Shown: positions 15,740 to 24,842 of the stretch, piece by piece
Position numbering within the stretch: the first letter of the stretch is position 1
Layout of the letters: every line of letters starts with the position of its first letter
Origin: Pseudomonas extremorientalis
Lineage (GTDB): Bacteria > Pseudomonadota > Gammaproteobacteria > Pseudomonadales > Pseudomonadaceae
Assembly (NCBI RefSeq): GCF_001870465.1
Contig: NZ_MDGK01000041.1
Coordinates: 62,001-126,000, forward strand
Length of the DNA stretch: 64,000 nt
Direction: 5' to 3'
Translations under genes and position numbers: made by a program
Notes under the pieces: model-generated
Seen by the model: the letters and a program-made list of their open reading frames with translations, nothing else
Told to the model about the DNA's origin: nothing
The model's database searches: none

Positions 15740-16525
15740 TCAGAAAGCCAGTTTATAGCCAATAGCCATGAGCATAACCGCCAAACACGGCCGCAGCACC
15801 CCATCCGGCAACTTCCCCGTCATATGACTACCGATATAGATCCCCGGCAACGACCCCATCAACAAAAACCCCAACAGATGCCAATCCATATTGCCCATGC
15901 TGGCATGCCCCAACCCGGCTACCAGGGTCAACGGCACGGCATGTGCAATCTCAGTCCCCACCAGCCGCCGCGTGGCCAGGAACGGATACAGAATAAACAA
16001 CGCCACCGTCCCCAGCGCACCCGCGCCAATGGAGGTCAGCGCCACCATGGTGCCGAGGATCGCCCCTGTCACCACCGTCAGCGCATTCAGGTTGCGCGGG
16101 CTCATGTGATAGCTATCGCCCGCATGCCGCTGGGCAAACGCCAACAGGCTTTTCTTGAACAGAATCGCCAACGCCGTCAGCAGCAGCACCACACCGAGCG
16201 CCTGCTTGATCACCGCATTCATGGCGCTGGGGTCAGTATGCAGGCTGGCCAGAAACCACAACGTCAGCAACACCGCCGGCACGCTGCCCAGGGTCAGCCA
16301 GCCGGTGATGGTCCAGTCGATGTTCCTGTTCTTGCTGTGCACCAGCACGCCACCGGACTTGGTGATAGCCGCGTACAACAGGTCGGTACCCACGGCAGTG
16401 GCCGGGTTGATGCCGAACCACAACAGGATCGGCGTCATCAACGAACCGCCGCCCACACCGGTCATGCCCACGATAAAACCCACGATCAGGCCGGCAACCA
16501 CGAAACCAATATTACCCACATCCAT
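15740..16525 (-). CDS. TauE/SafE (TSUP) family exporter
   Basis: 261 residues, about eight membrane helices, with the family's glycine-rich first helix (IVGFIVGMTGVGGGSLMTPIL) and its repeated counterpart (VVTGAILGTMVALTSIGAGALG) in the second half, the internal duplication typical of TSUP proteins. Members move sulfite, sulfoacetate or related anions. Lying tail-to-tail with the sfn genes, sulfite efflux after organosulfur oxidation is a reasonable guess. Confidence 0.85.
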   Translation of the reverse strand: MDVGNIGFVVAGLIVGFIVGMTGVGGGSLMTPILLWFGINPATAVGTDLLYAAITKSGGVLVHSKNRNIDWTITGWLTLGSVPAVLLTLWFLASLHTDPSAMNAVIKQALGVVLLLTALAILFKKSLLAFAQRHAGDSYHMSPRNLNALTVVTGAILGTMVALTSIGAGALGTVALFILYPFLATRRLVGTEIAHAVPLTLVAGLGHASMGNMDWHLLGFLLMGSLPGIYIGSHMTGKLPDGVLRPCLAVMLMAIGYKLAF

Positions 16526-16616
16526 TACAGCTACCTGCGGCCTTATAAATTTCTGGCCGCAGGATAGCGATTTTTCTTATAACGACTTATACCAATATGA
16601 TCTGACTTTATGCCTT

Positions 16617-17387
16617 TTAGGACAGTCGATGACAGACATAAGCCTGGGTCTGATACGGAAAGGCCACGGTGTCCCGCCCCTTCAACGCCGGATGGGTGTC
16701 GATCAGCGCCTGCAATTGCGCGGTAACGCGGGCCTTGGGCTCATCGTCCAGCGCGGCAATAAAGCTCACCGAGAGAAAGCGATCCATGATCACCTCTTGA
16801 GGACTGCCGACATGGCTATAGGGGAAACAGGTGACTTCGGGCTGGGAAAAATACTTGTCGCTGAACGCGTCACGCCAACGCCCGGTATGAAAGCGCGGCG
16901 TATCGCCCTCGTACGGGGTGATGATGTCGGTGATCGCGGCGACCCAATCCACCGATTCGTCTCGCACATTCCACACCAGGCCAAGGCGACCATCGGGCTT
17001 GAGCACGCGATGGATTTCCGCCAGGGCCGCCTCGGTGGAAAACCAGTGGAAGGCCTGGGCGCACACCACTGCATCGGCGCTGGCGGCTGGCAACGGGATG
17101 GATTCAGCGGTGCCATTGAGCAGGCGCACATCCGGCATCAGTCGGGTCAACTGCGCGCCCATCGCCGCCACCGGCTCGACCGCGATCAGGGTCGGTGCCA
17201 GGGCGCTGAGCAAGCGGGTGAACTTGCCAGTGCCGGCGCCCAGGTCAATCACGCTGGACTGCGCGCTGATGCGCAATGTGTCGGCCAGCCAGCCGGTGAG
17301 TTGCCTCGGATAATCCGGCCGCCCCTGGGCATAGGTGACGGCCTGGGTAGAGAAACCTTGTTGAGCAGACGTGTGCACACCAGTCAT
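16617..17387 (-). CDS. SAM-dependent class I methyltransferase
   Basis: 256 residues. Motif I VIDLGAGTGKFTRLL near residue 42 binds S-adenosylmethionine; post-I acidic residue in LIAVEPVAAM; DAVVCAQAFHWF is the motif IV region of the methyltransf_11/25 group. ATG at 17387 is preferred (GGAGAG 7 bases upstream); the frame extends 18 codons further without a ribosome site. Substrate unknown. Follows the two-component genes on the same strand after 58 bases. Confidence 0.82.
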   Translation of the reverse strand: MTGVHTSAQQGFSTQAVTYAQGRPDYPRQLTGWLADTLRISAQSSVIDLGAGTGKFTRLLSALAPTLIAVEPVAAMGAQLTRLMPDVRLLNGTAESIPLPAASADAVVCAQAFHWFSTEAALAEIHRVLKPDGRLGLVWNVRDESVDWVAAITDIITPYEGDTPRFHTGRWRDAFSDKYFSQPEVTCFPYSHVGSPQEVIMDRFLSVSFIAALDDEPKARVTAQLQALIDTHPALKGRDTVAFPYQTQAYVCHRLS

Positions 17388-17445
17388 TGCCAATCTCTCC
17401 TCGGGTAAAGCGGGGGCATAGTGTGCGCCTTCCCTGGCCAATTTT

Positions 17446-18747
17446 CTAATCGACAGTGGGCAACCACACTCGGAACCGCGCCCCGCCCAATGGCGACGCC
17501 AACGCCGTCAAGGTGCCGCCCTGGGCTTCCAGGGCGCGTCGGCTGATGGCCAGGCCCAGGCCGAAACCGCCGGTGGCGCGATCACGGCTGCGGTCCAGGC
17601 GGTAGAACGGTTCGAAGATGCGTTCACGCTGGTCAAGCGGGATGCCGATGCCATCATCGTCCACCCAGATTTCACACCCCTTGGCGCAGACCTTCACGCC
17701 GACCTGAATGCGCTTGTCGCAGTAACGTGTGGCGTTGCGCAGCAGGTTTTGCAAAGCGCGTGCAGTGAGGCGCGGGTCGAGGCTGAAGCGCTCCACGGCA
17801 CAGTCGAGCGCGACATCGATGACGATCTCGGGATTTTCCAGTTCGTCGTCGACGCTGCCCAGCACGCTGTCGATAAACTCATCGAGCACCACCTCGACCC
17901 GCTCTGGCAGTTGCGCCGGGTTTTGCAGGCGGCTGTAGGACAGTAGCTCCAACACCAGCTCATCCAGCTCGCGGATATGTGCTACCAGGCCGTGCAGGCG
18001 TTCGCGGCTGGCCTCGGGCAAATCTTCGGACAACGCCAGGGCCAGGCCGAAATCCAGGCGCGTGAGCGGTGTGCGCAGTTCATGGGAAACGGCGTTGAGC
18101 AGATCGCGCTGTTGGTTGAGCAGGTGCTCGATGTCGTCGGCCATGGCGTCGAACACCGACGCCAGGCTGCCGATGCTGGAACTGGCCGGAAGACCGGTGC
18201 GTTCGGCCAGGTTACCCTGGCCCAGTTGCCCGGCGGTGCTTTTCAGGCGTTCCAGGTCGCGCCAGTGCGGACGCAGCCATATGAGCAGGCAGGCCAGCAG
18301 CGCGGCGACGATCAGCACGTTGATCGCCCAATACAGCACGTTCATGTCCATGGGGTCGGGCGGAATGGTCAGCTTGACCACGAACTGCTCATTGATCGGC
18401 GAGCTGATCTGCTCCATCCAGCCCCATTCGCCCAGGCGCACCACCGACTTGCCCTGCTCCAGCAGCTGTTCTTCCGCCGGGGTGTAGCTGGCGTCCTGGC
18501 GCAACAGCAATTGCACTTTCAGCGGCGCAAAATCGCGGCCCAGTTGCTCGGTCACCTGTGACCAACGCTCTACCGGCGCCCGCTGATATTGCTTGACGAT
18601 CAGCTTTTGCTGGCCGCGGGTCTGCTCGATGTTGTAGTTCATGTAGCGGTGTTCGAACAGCTGGATCACCAACGAAGGGATCAAATAGATCGCCAGGCTG
18701 TAGGTGACGATGGTGATCAGGTAGAGGCGCAGCAATACACGAAACAT
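17446..18747 (-). CDS. Sensor histidine kinase, RstB-like
   Basis: 433 residues, inner membrane. First helix about residues 4-26, a ~110-residue periplasmic sensor, second helix about 140-160, then HAMP. H-box NAVSHELRTPLTRLDF carries the phosphorylated His; N-box LQNLLRNATRYC; G-boxes DDGIGIP and GGFGLGLAIS are all intact. Starts 3 bases after its response-regulator gene. With the RND pump genes transcribed away on the other side, this pair resembles the two-component genes beside mexMN in P. aeruginosa. Confidence 0.9.
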   Translation of the reverse strand: MFRVLLRLYLITIVTYSLAIYLIPSLVIQLFEHRYMNYNIEQTRGQQKLIVKQYQRAPVERWSQVTEQLGRDFAPLKVQLLLRQDASYTPAEEQLLEQGKSVVRLGEWGWMEQISSPINEQFVVKLTIPPDPMDMNVLYWAINVLIVAALLACLLIWLRPHWRDLERLKSTAGQLGQGNLAERTGLPASSSIGSLASVFDAMADDIEHLLNQQRDLLNAVSHELRTPLTRLDFGLALALSEDLPEASRERLHGLVAHIRELDELVLELLSYSRLQNPAQLPERVEVVLDEFIDSVLGSVDDELENPEIVIDVALDCAVERFSLDPRLTARALQNLLRNATRYCDKRIQVGVKVCAKGCEIWVDDDGIGIPLDQRERIFEPFYRLDRSRDRATGGFGLGLAISRRALEAQGGTLTALASPLGGARFRVWLPTVD

Positions 18748-18750
18748 GGC

Positions 18751-19452
18751 TCAGCATTCCCACTCGGAACGGCTGAACAGGTAGCCCTTGCCCCACACCG
18801 TCTTGATCTTGCGCGCCTCGCCGGCGTTGTCGTCGAACTTGCGACGAAGCTTGGAGATGGCCACGTCCACCGAGCGGTCGGTGCCGTTGAACTCGATGCC
18901 GCGCAGGCGTTGCAGGATCTGGTCGCGGCTGAGCACTTCACCGGCATGCCGCGCCAGCACCACCAGCAGGTTGTATTCGCCGCTGGACAACTCCACCGCC
19001 TGATCGCGCCAGGTCACGGTGCGCTCCGACAGGTCGATGCACAGGTTGCCCATGATGATCTGGTCGTTGGCCACCTGGGGCTCGGACAGGCTGCTGCGAC
19101 GCAGCAAGGTGCGCACACGGGCGAGCAGTACACGTGGCTCGCAGGGCTTGGTCACGTAGTCGTCGGCGCCCATTTCCAGGCCCAGCACCTGGTCGTGGCT
19201 GTCATCGCGGGCGGTGAGCATCAGGATCGGCAGGCCCGCCGAGTCGGCACGCAGCAGGCGGCACACCTGCAGGCCGTCGAGGCCGGGCAGCATCAGGTCG
19301 AGGATCACCAGGTCCGGCGGGTTCAGGCGTGCGCGCTCACGGACATGGTCGCCACGGCTGAGCACATTGACGTGGTAGCCATTGCGTTCCAGGTAGCTGG
19401 CAATCAGCTCGGAGAGTGCGGCGTCGTCTTCCACCAGGAGGATGTTGGGCAT
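18751..19452 (-). CDS. OmpR-family response regulator, RstA-like
   Basis: 233 residues: receiver domain (MPNILLVEDDAALSEL start; phospho-Asp in LVILDLMLPGLDG; conserved Lys in DDYVTKPCEPRVLLAR) followed by a winged-helix DNA-binding domain (GTDRSVDVAISKLRRKF recognition region). The ATG at 19452 is chosen because it begins the receiver fold; the frame is open further upstream but runs into a REPIN. Likely controls its own operon and possibly the divergent efflux genes. Confidence 0.92.
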   Translation of the reverse strand: MPNILLVEDDAALSELIASYLERNGYHVNVLSRGDHVRERARLNPPDLVILDLMLPGLDGLQVCRLLRADSAGLPILMLTARDDSHDQVLGLEMGADDYVTKPCEPRVLLARVRTLLRRSSLSEPQVANDQIIMGNLCIDLSERTVTWRDQAVELSSGEYNLLVVLARHAGEVLSRDQILQRLRGIEFNGTDRSVDVAISKLRRKFDDNAGEARKIKTVWGKGYLFSRSEWEC

Positions 19453-19498
19453 AAAGGTGTTTCCAGAAAATACAGTTGTTGGTCGTACACAAATCCCA

Positions 19499-19587
19499 TG
19501 TGGGAGGGGGCTTGCCCTCGATAGCGGTGGCTCAGTGAAGCGTATTTCGACTGATACACCGCTATCGGGGGCAAGCCCCCTCCCACA
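19499..19587. repeat. REPIN (paired REP elements)
   Basis: TGTGGGAGGGGGCTTGCCC at the left and its inverted copy GGGCAAGCCCCCTCCCACA at the right, about 50 bases apart, with complementary inner parts (GATAGCGGTG / CACCGCTATC). This is the usual doublet of P. fluorescens REP sequences. Located in the divergent interval between the response regulator and the efflux adaptor. Confidence 0.9.
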
Positions 19588-19659
19588 TGGCATCTCCATG
19601 TTTGCAGGATTGTGCAAGGATATACGCCCCCGGCGCCCCGCGCGCCGCACCTTACATTT

Positions 19660-19687
19660 CTTCACACACGAGCTACACAGCTTCACA
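19660..19687 (+). promoter_or_regulatory. Repeated CTTCACA boxes before the efflux operon
   Basis: CTTCACA at 19660 and 19681 (21 bases apart, two helical turns) with a degenerate CTACACA at 19673. Phased direct repeats of this kind are typical of OmpR-family response-regulator sites. They are about 55-80 bases before the adaptor start, so they may be targets of the adjacent regulator. Inferred from spacing only. Confidence 0.35.
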
Positions 19688-19740
19688 GCACCACGGCGCA
19701 GGTGACTTTAGGATGCGCCAGTCAATATCGGGATAAGAGC

Positions 19741-20883
19741 ATGTCGAAGAATCTGTTTGCGCCATTTTGCCTGCTGGCCCTCACCCTGGCCCTGAGCGCG
19801 TGTGGCGACTCCGCCGCCGAAGCGCCGCAAATGCCCCTGGCCAAAGTGCGCATCGAAACCCTGGAAGCCAAGCCCCTGTCGATCAGCAGCGAACTGAGCG
19901 GGCGCATTGCCGCGCCGCGCATCGCCGAAGTGCGCGCAAGGGTTGCTGGCGTGGTGATGCAACGGGTGTTCAAGGAAGGCCATGACGTGAAACAGGGTGA
20001 CGTGCTGTTTCGCATCGACCCCGCGCCCTTCAAGGCCGACCTCGACAGCGCCCAGGCCAACCTGAGCAAGGCCGAGGCGGATGCGTTCAAGGCGCGCCTG
20101 CAGGAGCAGCGCTACAGCCAATTGGTGGAAGGCAACGCCATCAGCGGCCAGGACTACGACAACGCCCGCGCCGCCGTACGCCAGACCAACGCCGAAGTGG
20201 CCGCCAACAAGGCAGCCGTGGAACGCGCCCGCTTGAACCTGGGTTACGCCACTGTGACCGCACCGATTTCCGGGCGCATCGGCCGGGCGCTGGTGACGGA
20301 AGGCGCGCTGGTCGGGCAGAACGAGGCCACGCCGCTGGCGATCATCCAGCAACTGGACCCGATCCATGCCGACCTGACCCAGTCCAACCGCGAGCTGAAC
20401 GACCTGCGCCGCGCCTTCCGTGCCGGCAGCCTGAAGCAAGTCGGCCAGGACCAGGCCAAGGCCACCCTGATCGAGGACGACGGCAGCCTGTACCCACTGC
20501 CGGGCAAGTTGCTGTTCGCCGAGATCAGCGTCGACCCGGGCACCGGGCAGATCATCCTGCGCAGCGAGTTCCCCAACCCGGACCTCGACCTGCTGCCCGG
20601 CAGCTTTGTACGGGTGCGCCTGGAGCAAGCCGTCGACAAGCAAGGCATCAGCGTGCCGCAACGCGCCATCACCCGTGACAGCGCCGGTATCCCGATGGTC
20701 TTGCTGCTGGACGCCGAGCAGACCGTGAGCCAGCAGCCGGTGGAGTTGGGCGCGGTGGTCAACGATCGCTGGATCGTCAGCAACGGCCTCAAAGCCGGTG
20801 ACCGCATCATCGTCGAAGGCCTGCAGCACTCGCGCCCCGGTGAAAAAGTTGAAGTGGACGACAGCCCGCTCGTAAAGGAATAA
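19741..20883 (+). CDS. RND efflux periplasmic adaptor (MexM-like)
   Basis: 380 residues, lipoprotein: LALSACGD gives a lipobox with Cys near residue 21. Membrane-fusion-protein order: beta-barrel/lipoyl halves (RARVAGVVMQRVFKEGHDVKQGD and LGYATVTAPISGRIGRALV) flank a helical hairpin around residues 100-160. Couples the inner-membrane pump to an outer-membrane channel, which is not encoded here, so an OprM-type channel elsewhere is presumed. Context (two-component genes upstream, pump 6 bases downstream) recalls mexM. Confidence 0.88.
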   Translation: MSKNLFAPFCLLALTLALSACGDSAAEAPQMPLAKVRIETLEAKPLSISSELSGRIAAPRIAEVRARVAGVVMQRVFKEGHDVKQGDVLFRIDPAPFKADLDSAQANLSKAEADAFKARLQEQRYSQLVEGNAISGQDYDNARAAVRQTNAEVAANKAAVERARLNLGYATVTAPISGRIGRALVTEGALVGQNEATPLAIIQQLDPIHADLTQSNRELNDLRRAFRAGSLKQVGQDQAKATLIEDDGSLYPLPGKLLFAEISVDPGTGQIILRSEFPNPDLDLLPGSFVRVRLEQAVDKQGISVPQRAITRDSAGIPMVLLLDAEQTVSQQPVELGAVVNDRWIVSNGLKAGDRIIVEGLQHSRPGEKVEVDDSPLVKE

Positions 20884-20889
20884 CCCGCC

Positions 20890-23800
20890 ATGCCGCAGTT
20901 CTTTATTGACCGCCCGATCTTCGCCTGGGTGGTCGCCCTGTTTATCCTGCTGGCCGGTCTGCTGGCGATCCCGCAACTGCCGGTGGCGCAGTACCCCAAC
21001 GTCGCGCCGCCGAAAGTAGAGATCTACGCGGTGTACCCCGGTGCGTCGGCGCAGACCCTGGACGAAAGCGTGGTGAGCCTGATCGAGCAGGAGCTCAACG
21101 GCGCCGATCACCTGTTGTATTTCGAATCCCAGAGCAGCCTGGGTTCGGCCACCATCACCGCCACCTTCCAACCGGGCACCAACCCGGAAATGGCCCAGGT
21201 CGATGTGCAGAACCGCCTCAAAGCGGTCGAGCCGCGCCTGCCGCAAGCCGTTACCCAGCAAGGCTTGCAGGTGGAGAAAGTCTCCGCCGGCTTCCTGCTG
21301 CTGGTGACCCTCACGTCCAACGACGGCAAGCTCGATGACGTGGCGCTCAGCGACTACCTGGCGCGTAACGTGATGAACGAGCTCAAGCGTCTGGACGGTG
21401 TGGGCAAGGCCCAGCTGTACGGCGCCGAGCGTGCCATGCGGATCTGGATCGACCCGCAGAAGCTGATCGGTTTCAACCTCACGCCGGCCGATGTGAACGC
21501 GGCGATCAGCGCGCAGAACGCCCAGGTCTCGGCGGGCAGCATCGGTGACTTGCCGGGTACCAATACCCAGGAAATCACCGCGGCGATCCTGGTCAAGGGC
21601 CAGTTGTCGACGCCGGCCGAGTTCGCCGACATCGTGCTCAAGGCCAACCCGGACGGTTCCACCGTGCGCATCGGCGATGTGGCGCGGGTGGAAGTCGGCA
21701 GCCAGGAATACCAGTTCTCCACGCGCCTGAACGGCAAGCCGTCCACCGCCGTCAGCGTGCAGTTGTCGCCTGGCGCCAACGCGTTGAGCACCGCCACCCT
21801 GGTGCGAGCCAAGATGGACGAGCTGTCGCGCTATTTCCCGGCCAACGTGGAGTACAAGATCCCGTATGACACCTCGCCCTTCGTCAAGGTCTCGATCACC
21901 AAGGTGGTCTACACCCTGCTTGAGGCAATGGCGCTGGTGTTCGCGGTGATGTTCCTGTTCCTGCAGAACGTGCGCTACACGCTGATCCCGACGCTGGTGG
22001 TGCCGATTGCGCTGATGGGCACTTTTGCCACCATGTTGCTGCTGGGCTTTTCGATCAACGTGCTGACCATGTTCGGCATGGTGCTGGCTATCGGCATCCT
22101 GGTGGACGACGCGATTGTGGTGGTGGAAAACGTCGAGCGGATCATGGCCACCGAGGGCCTGTCGCCCAAGGAAGCGACGAAAAAGGCCATGGGCCAGATC
22201 ACCGGCGCCATCATCGGCATCACCCTGGTGCTGGTGGCGGTGTTCCTGCCGATGGCGTTCATGGCCGGCTCTGTGGGGGTGATCTACCAGCAATTCTCGC
22301 TGTCGATGGCCACCTCGATCCTGTTCTCGGCGTTTCTCGCCCTGACCTTGACCCCGGCCCTGTGCGCCACCTTGCTCAAGCCGATCCCCAAGGGCGAGCA
22401 CCATGCCAAGGGCGGTTTCTTTGGCTGGTTCAACCAGCGTTTTGAAAGCCTCACCGACCGCTATGAAGGCTGGGTAGCCTATGCCCTCAAGCGCAGCGGC
22501 CGCTACCTGCTGATCTACCTGGTGTTGCTGGTGGGCCTGGGCTGGATGTTCAGCCGCCTGCCCTCCTCGTTCTTGCCGGTGGAAGACCAGGGCTACACCA
22601 TCACCGATATCCAGTTGCCGCCGGGTGCGAGCAAGAACCGCACGGTGCAGGTGGCCGAGCAGATCGAAGCGCACAACGCCGAAGAGCCTGGGGTGGGTGA
22701 TACCACCATGATCATGGGTTTCAGCTTCTCCGGTTCGGGGCAGAACGCAGCGCTGGCGTTTACCACGCTCAAGGATTGGTCGCAGCGCAGCAGCGATGAC
22801 TCCGCATCGTCGATTGCCGACCGCGCCAACATGGCCTTCAGCGAACTGAAAGATGCAGTCGCCTACGCCATCCTGCCGCCTCCAGTGGACGGCCTGGGCA
22901 CGTCCAGCGGCTTCGAGTTCCGCCTGCAAGACCGGGGTGGCGTCGGCCATGCCGCACTGATGGCGGCGCGTACTGAATTGCTGGCCGCCGCCGAGAAAAG
23001 CCCGATCCTGGCCAACGTGCGCGAAAACGCCCTGGCCGAAGCACCGCAAGTGCAGCTGGAAGTGGACCGCAAGCAGGCCAACGCCCTGGGCGTGTCGTTT
23101 GCCGACGTCGGCAACGTGCTGTCCTCGGCCATCGGTTCGGCCTATATCAACGACTTCCCCAACCAGGGCCGCATGCAGCGGGTGGTGGTGCAGGCCGAAG
23201 GCGACCAACGCAGCCAGGTGGCGGACTTGATGAAGATCAACGTGCGCAACAACGCCGGCAAGATGGTGCCCCTGTCCGCCTTTGTCGAAGCCAGATGGAC
23301 CCAGGGTCCGACCCAGCTGACCCGCTATAACGGCTACCCGGCCATCGCGATTTCCGGCGAAGCCGCTCCAGGGCACAGTACCGGTGAGGCCATGGACGAG
23401 ATCCAACGCCTGGTCAGCCAATTGCCCGCCGGCCTGGGCCAGGAATGGACCGGGTTGTCGTTGCAGGAGCGCTTGTCCGGCTCCCAGGCGCCGTTGCTGT
23501 TGGGCTTGTCGTTGCTGATCGTGTTCCTGTGCCTGGCGGCGCTGTATGAAAGCTGGTCGATCCCGACCTCGGTGCTGCTGGTGGTGCCGCTGGGTGTGCT
23601 GGGCGCGGTACTGGCCGTGGCCTTGCGGGGCATGCCCAACGATGTGTTCTTCAAGGTCGGCCTGATCACCATCATCGGCCTGTCGGCGAAGAACGCGATC
23701 CTGATCATCGAATTCGCCAAGGACCTCTACGACCAGGGTGAAGACCTGATGAGCGCCACCCTGAAGGCTGCGCGCTTGCGCTTGCGCCCGATCATCATGA

Positions 23801-23982
23801 CCTCGCTGGCGTTCATCCTCGGCGTGGTGCCGTTGGCGATTGCCACCGGCGCCAGTTCCGCCAGCCAGCAAGCGATTGGTACCGGCGTGATCGGCGGGAT
23901 GATCACCGCGACACTGGCGGTGGTGTTTGTGCCAGTGTTTTTTGTAGTGGTCATGAAGCTAGTGAAGAAATCTCCACGTTAA
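20890..23982 (+). CDS. RND multidrug efflux permease (MexN-like)
   Basis: 1030 residues, HAE1-type inner-membrane proton/drug antiporter with 12 helices and two large periplasmic loops. N-terminal FFIDRPIFAWVVAL and PxLPVAQYPNVAPP are family hallmarks. The helix-4 segment GILVDDAIVVVENVER holds the two proton-relay aspartates, and the matching Lys is in GLSAKNAILIIEFAKD in the second half. Begins 6 bases after the adaptor. Substrates cannot be told from sequence; MexN itself exports phenicols. Confidence 0.92.
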   Translation: MPQFFIDRPIFAWVVALFILLAGLLAIPQLPVAQYPNVAPPKVEIYAVYPGASAQTLDESVVSLIEQELNGADHLLYFESQSSLGSATITATFQPGTNPEMAQVDVQNRLKAVEPRLPQAVTQQGLQVEKVSAGFLLLVTLTSNDGKLDDVALSDYLARNVMNELKRLDGVGKAQLYGAERAMRIWIDPQKLIGFNLTPADVNAAISAQNAQVSAGSIGDLPGTNTQEITAAILVKGQLSTPAEFADIVLKANPDGSTVRIGDVARVEVGSQEYQFSTRLNGKPSTAVSVQLSPGANALSTATLVRAKMDELSRYFPANVEYKIPYDTSPFVKVSITKVVYTLLEAMALVFAVMFLFLQNVRYTLIPTLVVPIALMGTFATMLLLGFSINVLTMFGMVLAIGILVDDAIVVVENVERIMATEGLSPKEATKKAMGQITGAIIGITLVLVAVFLPMAFMAGSVGVIYQQFSLSMATSILFSAFLALTLTPALCATLLKPIPKGEHHAKGGFFGWFNQRFESLTDRYEGWVAYALKRSGRYLLIYLVLLVGLGWMFSRLPSSFLPVEDQGYTITDIQLPPGASKNRTVQVAEQIEAHNAEEPGVGDTTMIMGFSFSGSGQNAALAFTTLKDWSQRSSDDSASSIADRANMAFSELKDAVAYAILPPPVDGLGTSSGFEFRLQDRGGVGHAALMAARTELLAAAEKSPILANVRENALAEAPQVQLEVDRKQANALGVSFADVGNVLSSAIGSAYINDFPNQGRMQRVVVQAEGDQRSQVADLMKINVRNNAGKMVPLSAFVEARWTQGPTQLTRYNGYPAIAISGEAAPGHSTGEAMDEIQRLVSQLPAGLGQEWTGLSLQERLSGSQAPLLLGLSLLIVFLCLAALYESWSIPTSVLLVVPLGVLGAVLAVALRGMPNDVFFKVGLITIIGLSAKNAILIIEFAKDLYDQGEDLMSATLKAARLRLRPIIMTSLAFILGVVPLAIATGASSASQQAIGTGVIGGMITATLAVVFVPVFFVVVMKLVKKSPR

Positions 23983-23996
23983 ACCGAGTTAAACCC

Positions 23997-24083
23997 TGTG
24001 GGAGGGGGCTTGCCCCCGATGCGGTATGTCAGCTGAACCATTTTTCATTGATACACCGCCATCGGGGCAAGCCCCCTCCCACA
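23997..24083. repeat. REPIN after the efflux operon
   Basis: TGTGGGAGGGGGCTTGCCCC and inverted GGGGCAAGCCCCCTCCCACA separated by about 48 bases, beginning 14 bases after the pump stop codon. Same family as the elements at 19499 and 38773. Confidence 0.9.
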
Positions 24084-24127
24084 TGATGAGGTACAGTCAG
24101 TTGACCCACTGTCAGCTGTGAGCCGCC

Positions 24128-24769
24128 ATGCCCTTCCTCGCCCGCACCCACCCTCGCCTCTCCGCCGCCGCCGTGCTCGGCCTTGCCGTGGGCATCCTGG
24201 CGCCGGCCGACACCCTCGTCAGCAAAATCCTGATTGGCTGGAACGCCGGGGTCTGGACCTACCTGGTGCTGATGCTGTGGCTGACCCGTCGCGCCAAGGC
24301 CGAAGACGTGAAGCGCATCGCCGAGGTCGAAGATGAAAACGCCGGCCTGGTCCTGTTCACCGTGTGCATCGCCGCCATCGCCAGCCTGGCGACCATCACC
24401 TTCGAACTGGTCGGCAGCAAGGACCTGGCCACCACCGAACGGCTGCTGCACTACGGGTTTACCGGGCTGACGGTGATCGGTTCATGGTTGCTGATCGGGG
24501 TGATCTTCAGCGTGCATTACGCGCGCCTGTATTACACCTGGGACGGCAAGGAACCGGCGCTGCGCTTTGCCGAAGGGCTGACGACCCCCAATTACTGGGA
24601 TTTCCTGTACTTCTCGTTCACCATCGGCGTGGCGGTGCAGACCTCCGATGTGGGCGTCGCCACGCGAAGTATGCGCAAAGTGGTGCTGGGGCAGTCATTG
24701 ATCGGGTTTCTGTTCAACACGGCGATCCTGGGGTTCTCGATCAATATCGCCGCTGGCTTATTCGGTTGA
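24128..24769 (+). CDS. DUF1345 membrane protein
   Basis: 213 residues with about five hydrophobic helices and little else. FWDF/YFSFTIGVAVQTSDVGVATRSMRKVVLGQSLIGFLFNTAILGFSINIAAGLF at the C-terminus is the conserved block of the DUF1345 family. Function unknown. Stands alone between a REPIN and the AraC gene. Confidence 0.82.
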   Translation: MPFLARTHPRLSAAAVLGLAVGILAPADTLVSKILIGWNAGVWTYLVLMLWLTRRAKAEDVKRIAEVEDENAGLVLFTVCIAAIASLATITFELVGSKDLATTERLLHYGFTGLTVIGSWLLIGVIFSVHYARLYYTWDGKEPALRFAEGLTTPNYWDFLYFSFTIGVAVQTSDVGVATRSMRKVVLGQSLIGFLFNTAILGFSINIAAGLFG

Positions 24770-24842
24770 GGCTGCACAAACCTTCTAGACGCTTATGCCC
24801 AGCTGGGCGCTAATTACCTCACCTATTCCGCCTCGGTGTTTT

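Noticed and set aside
19708..23871. 1387-codon open frame antisense to the efflux adaptor and pump
   Set aside because: Shadow of high-GC coding DNA; composition is His/Gln/Arg/Gly-rich without motifs, while the plus strand encodes clear RND proteins.
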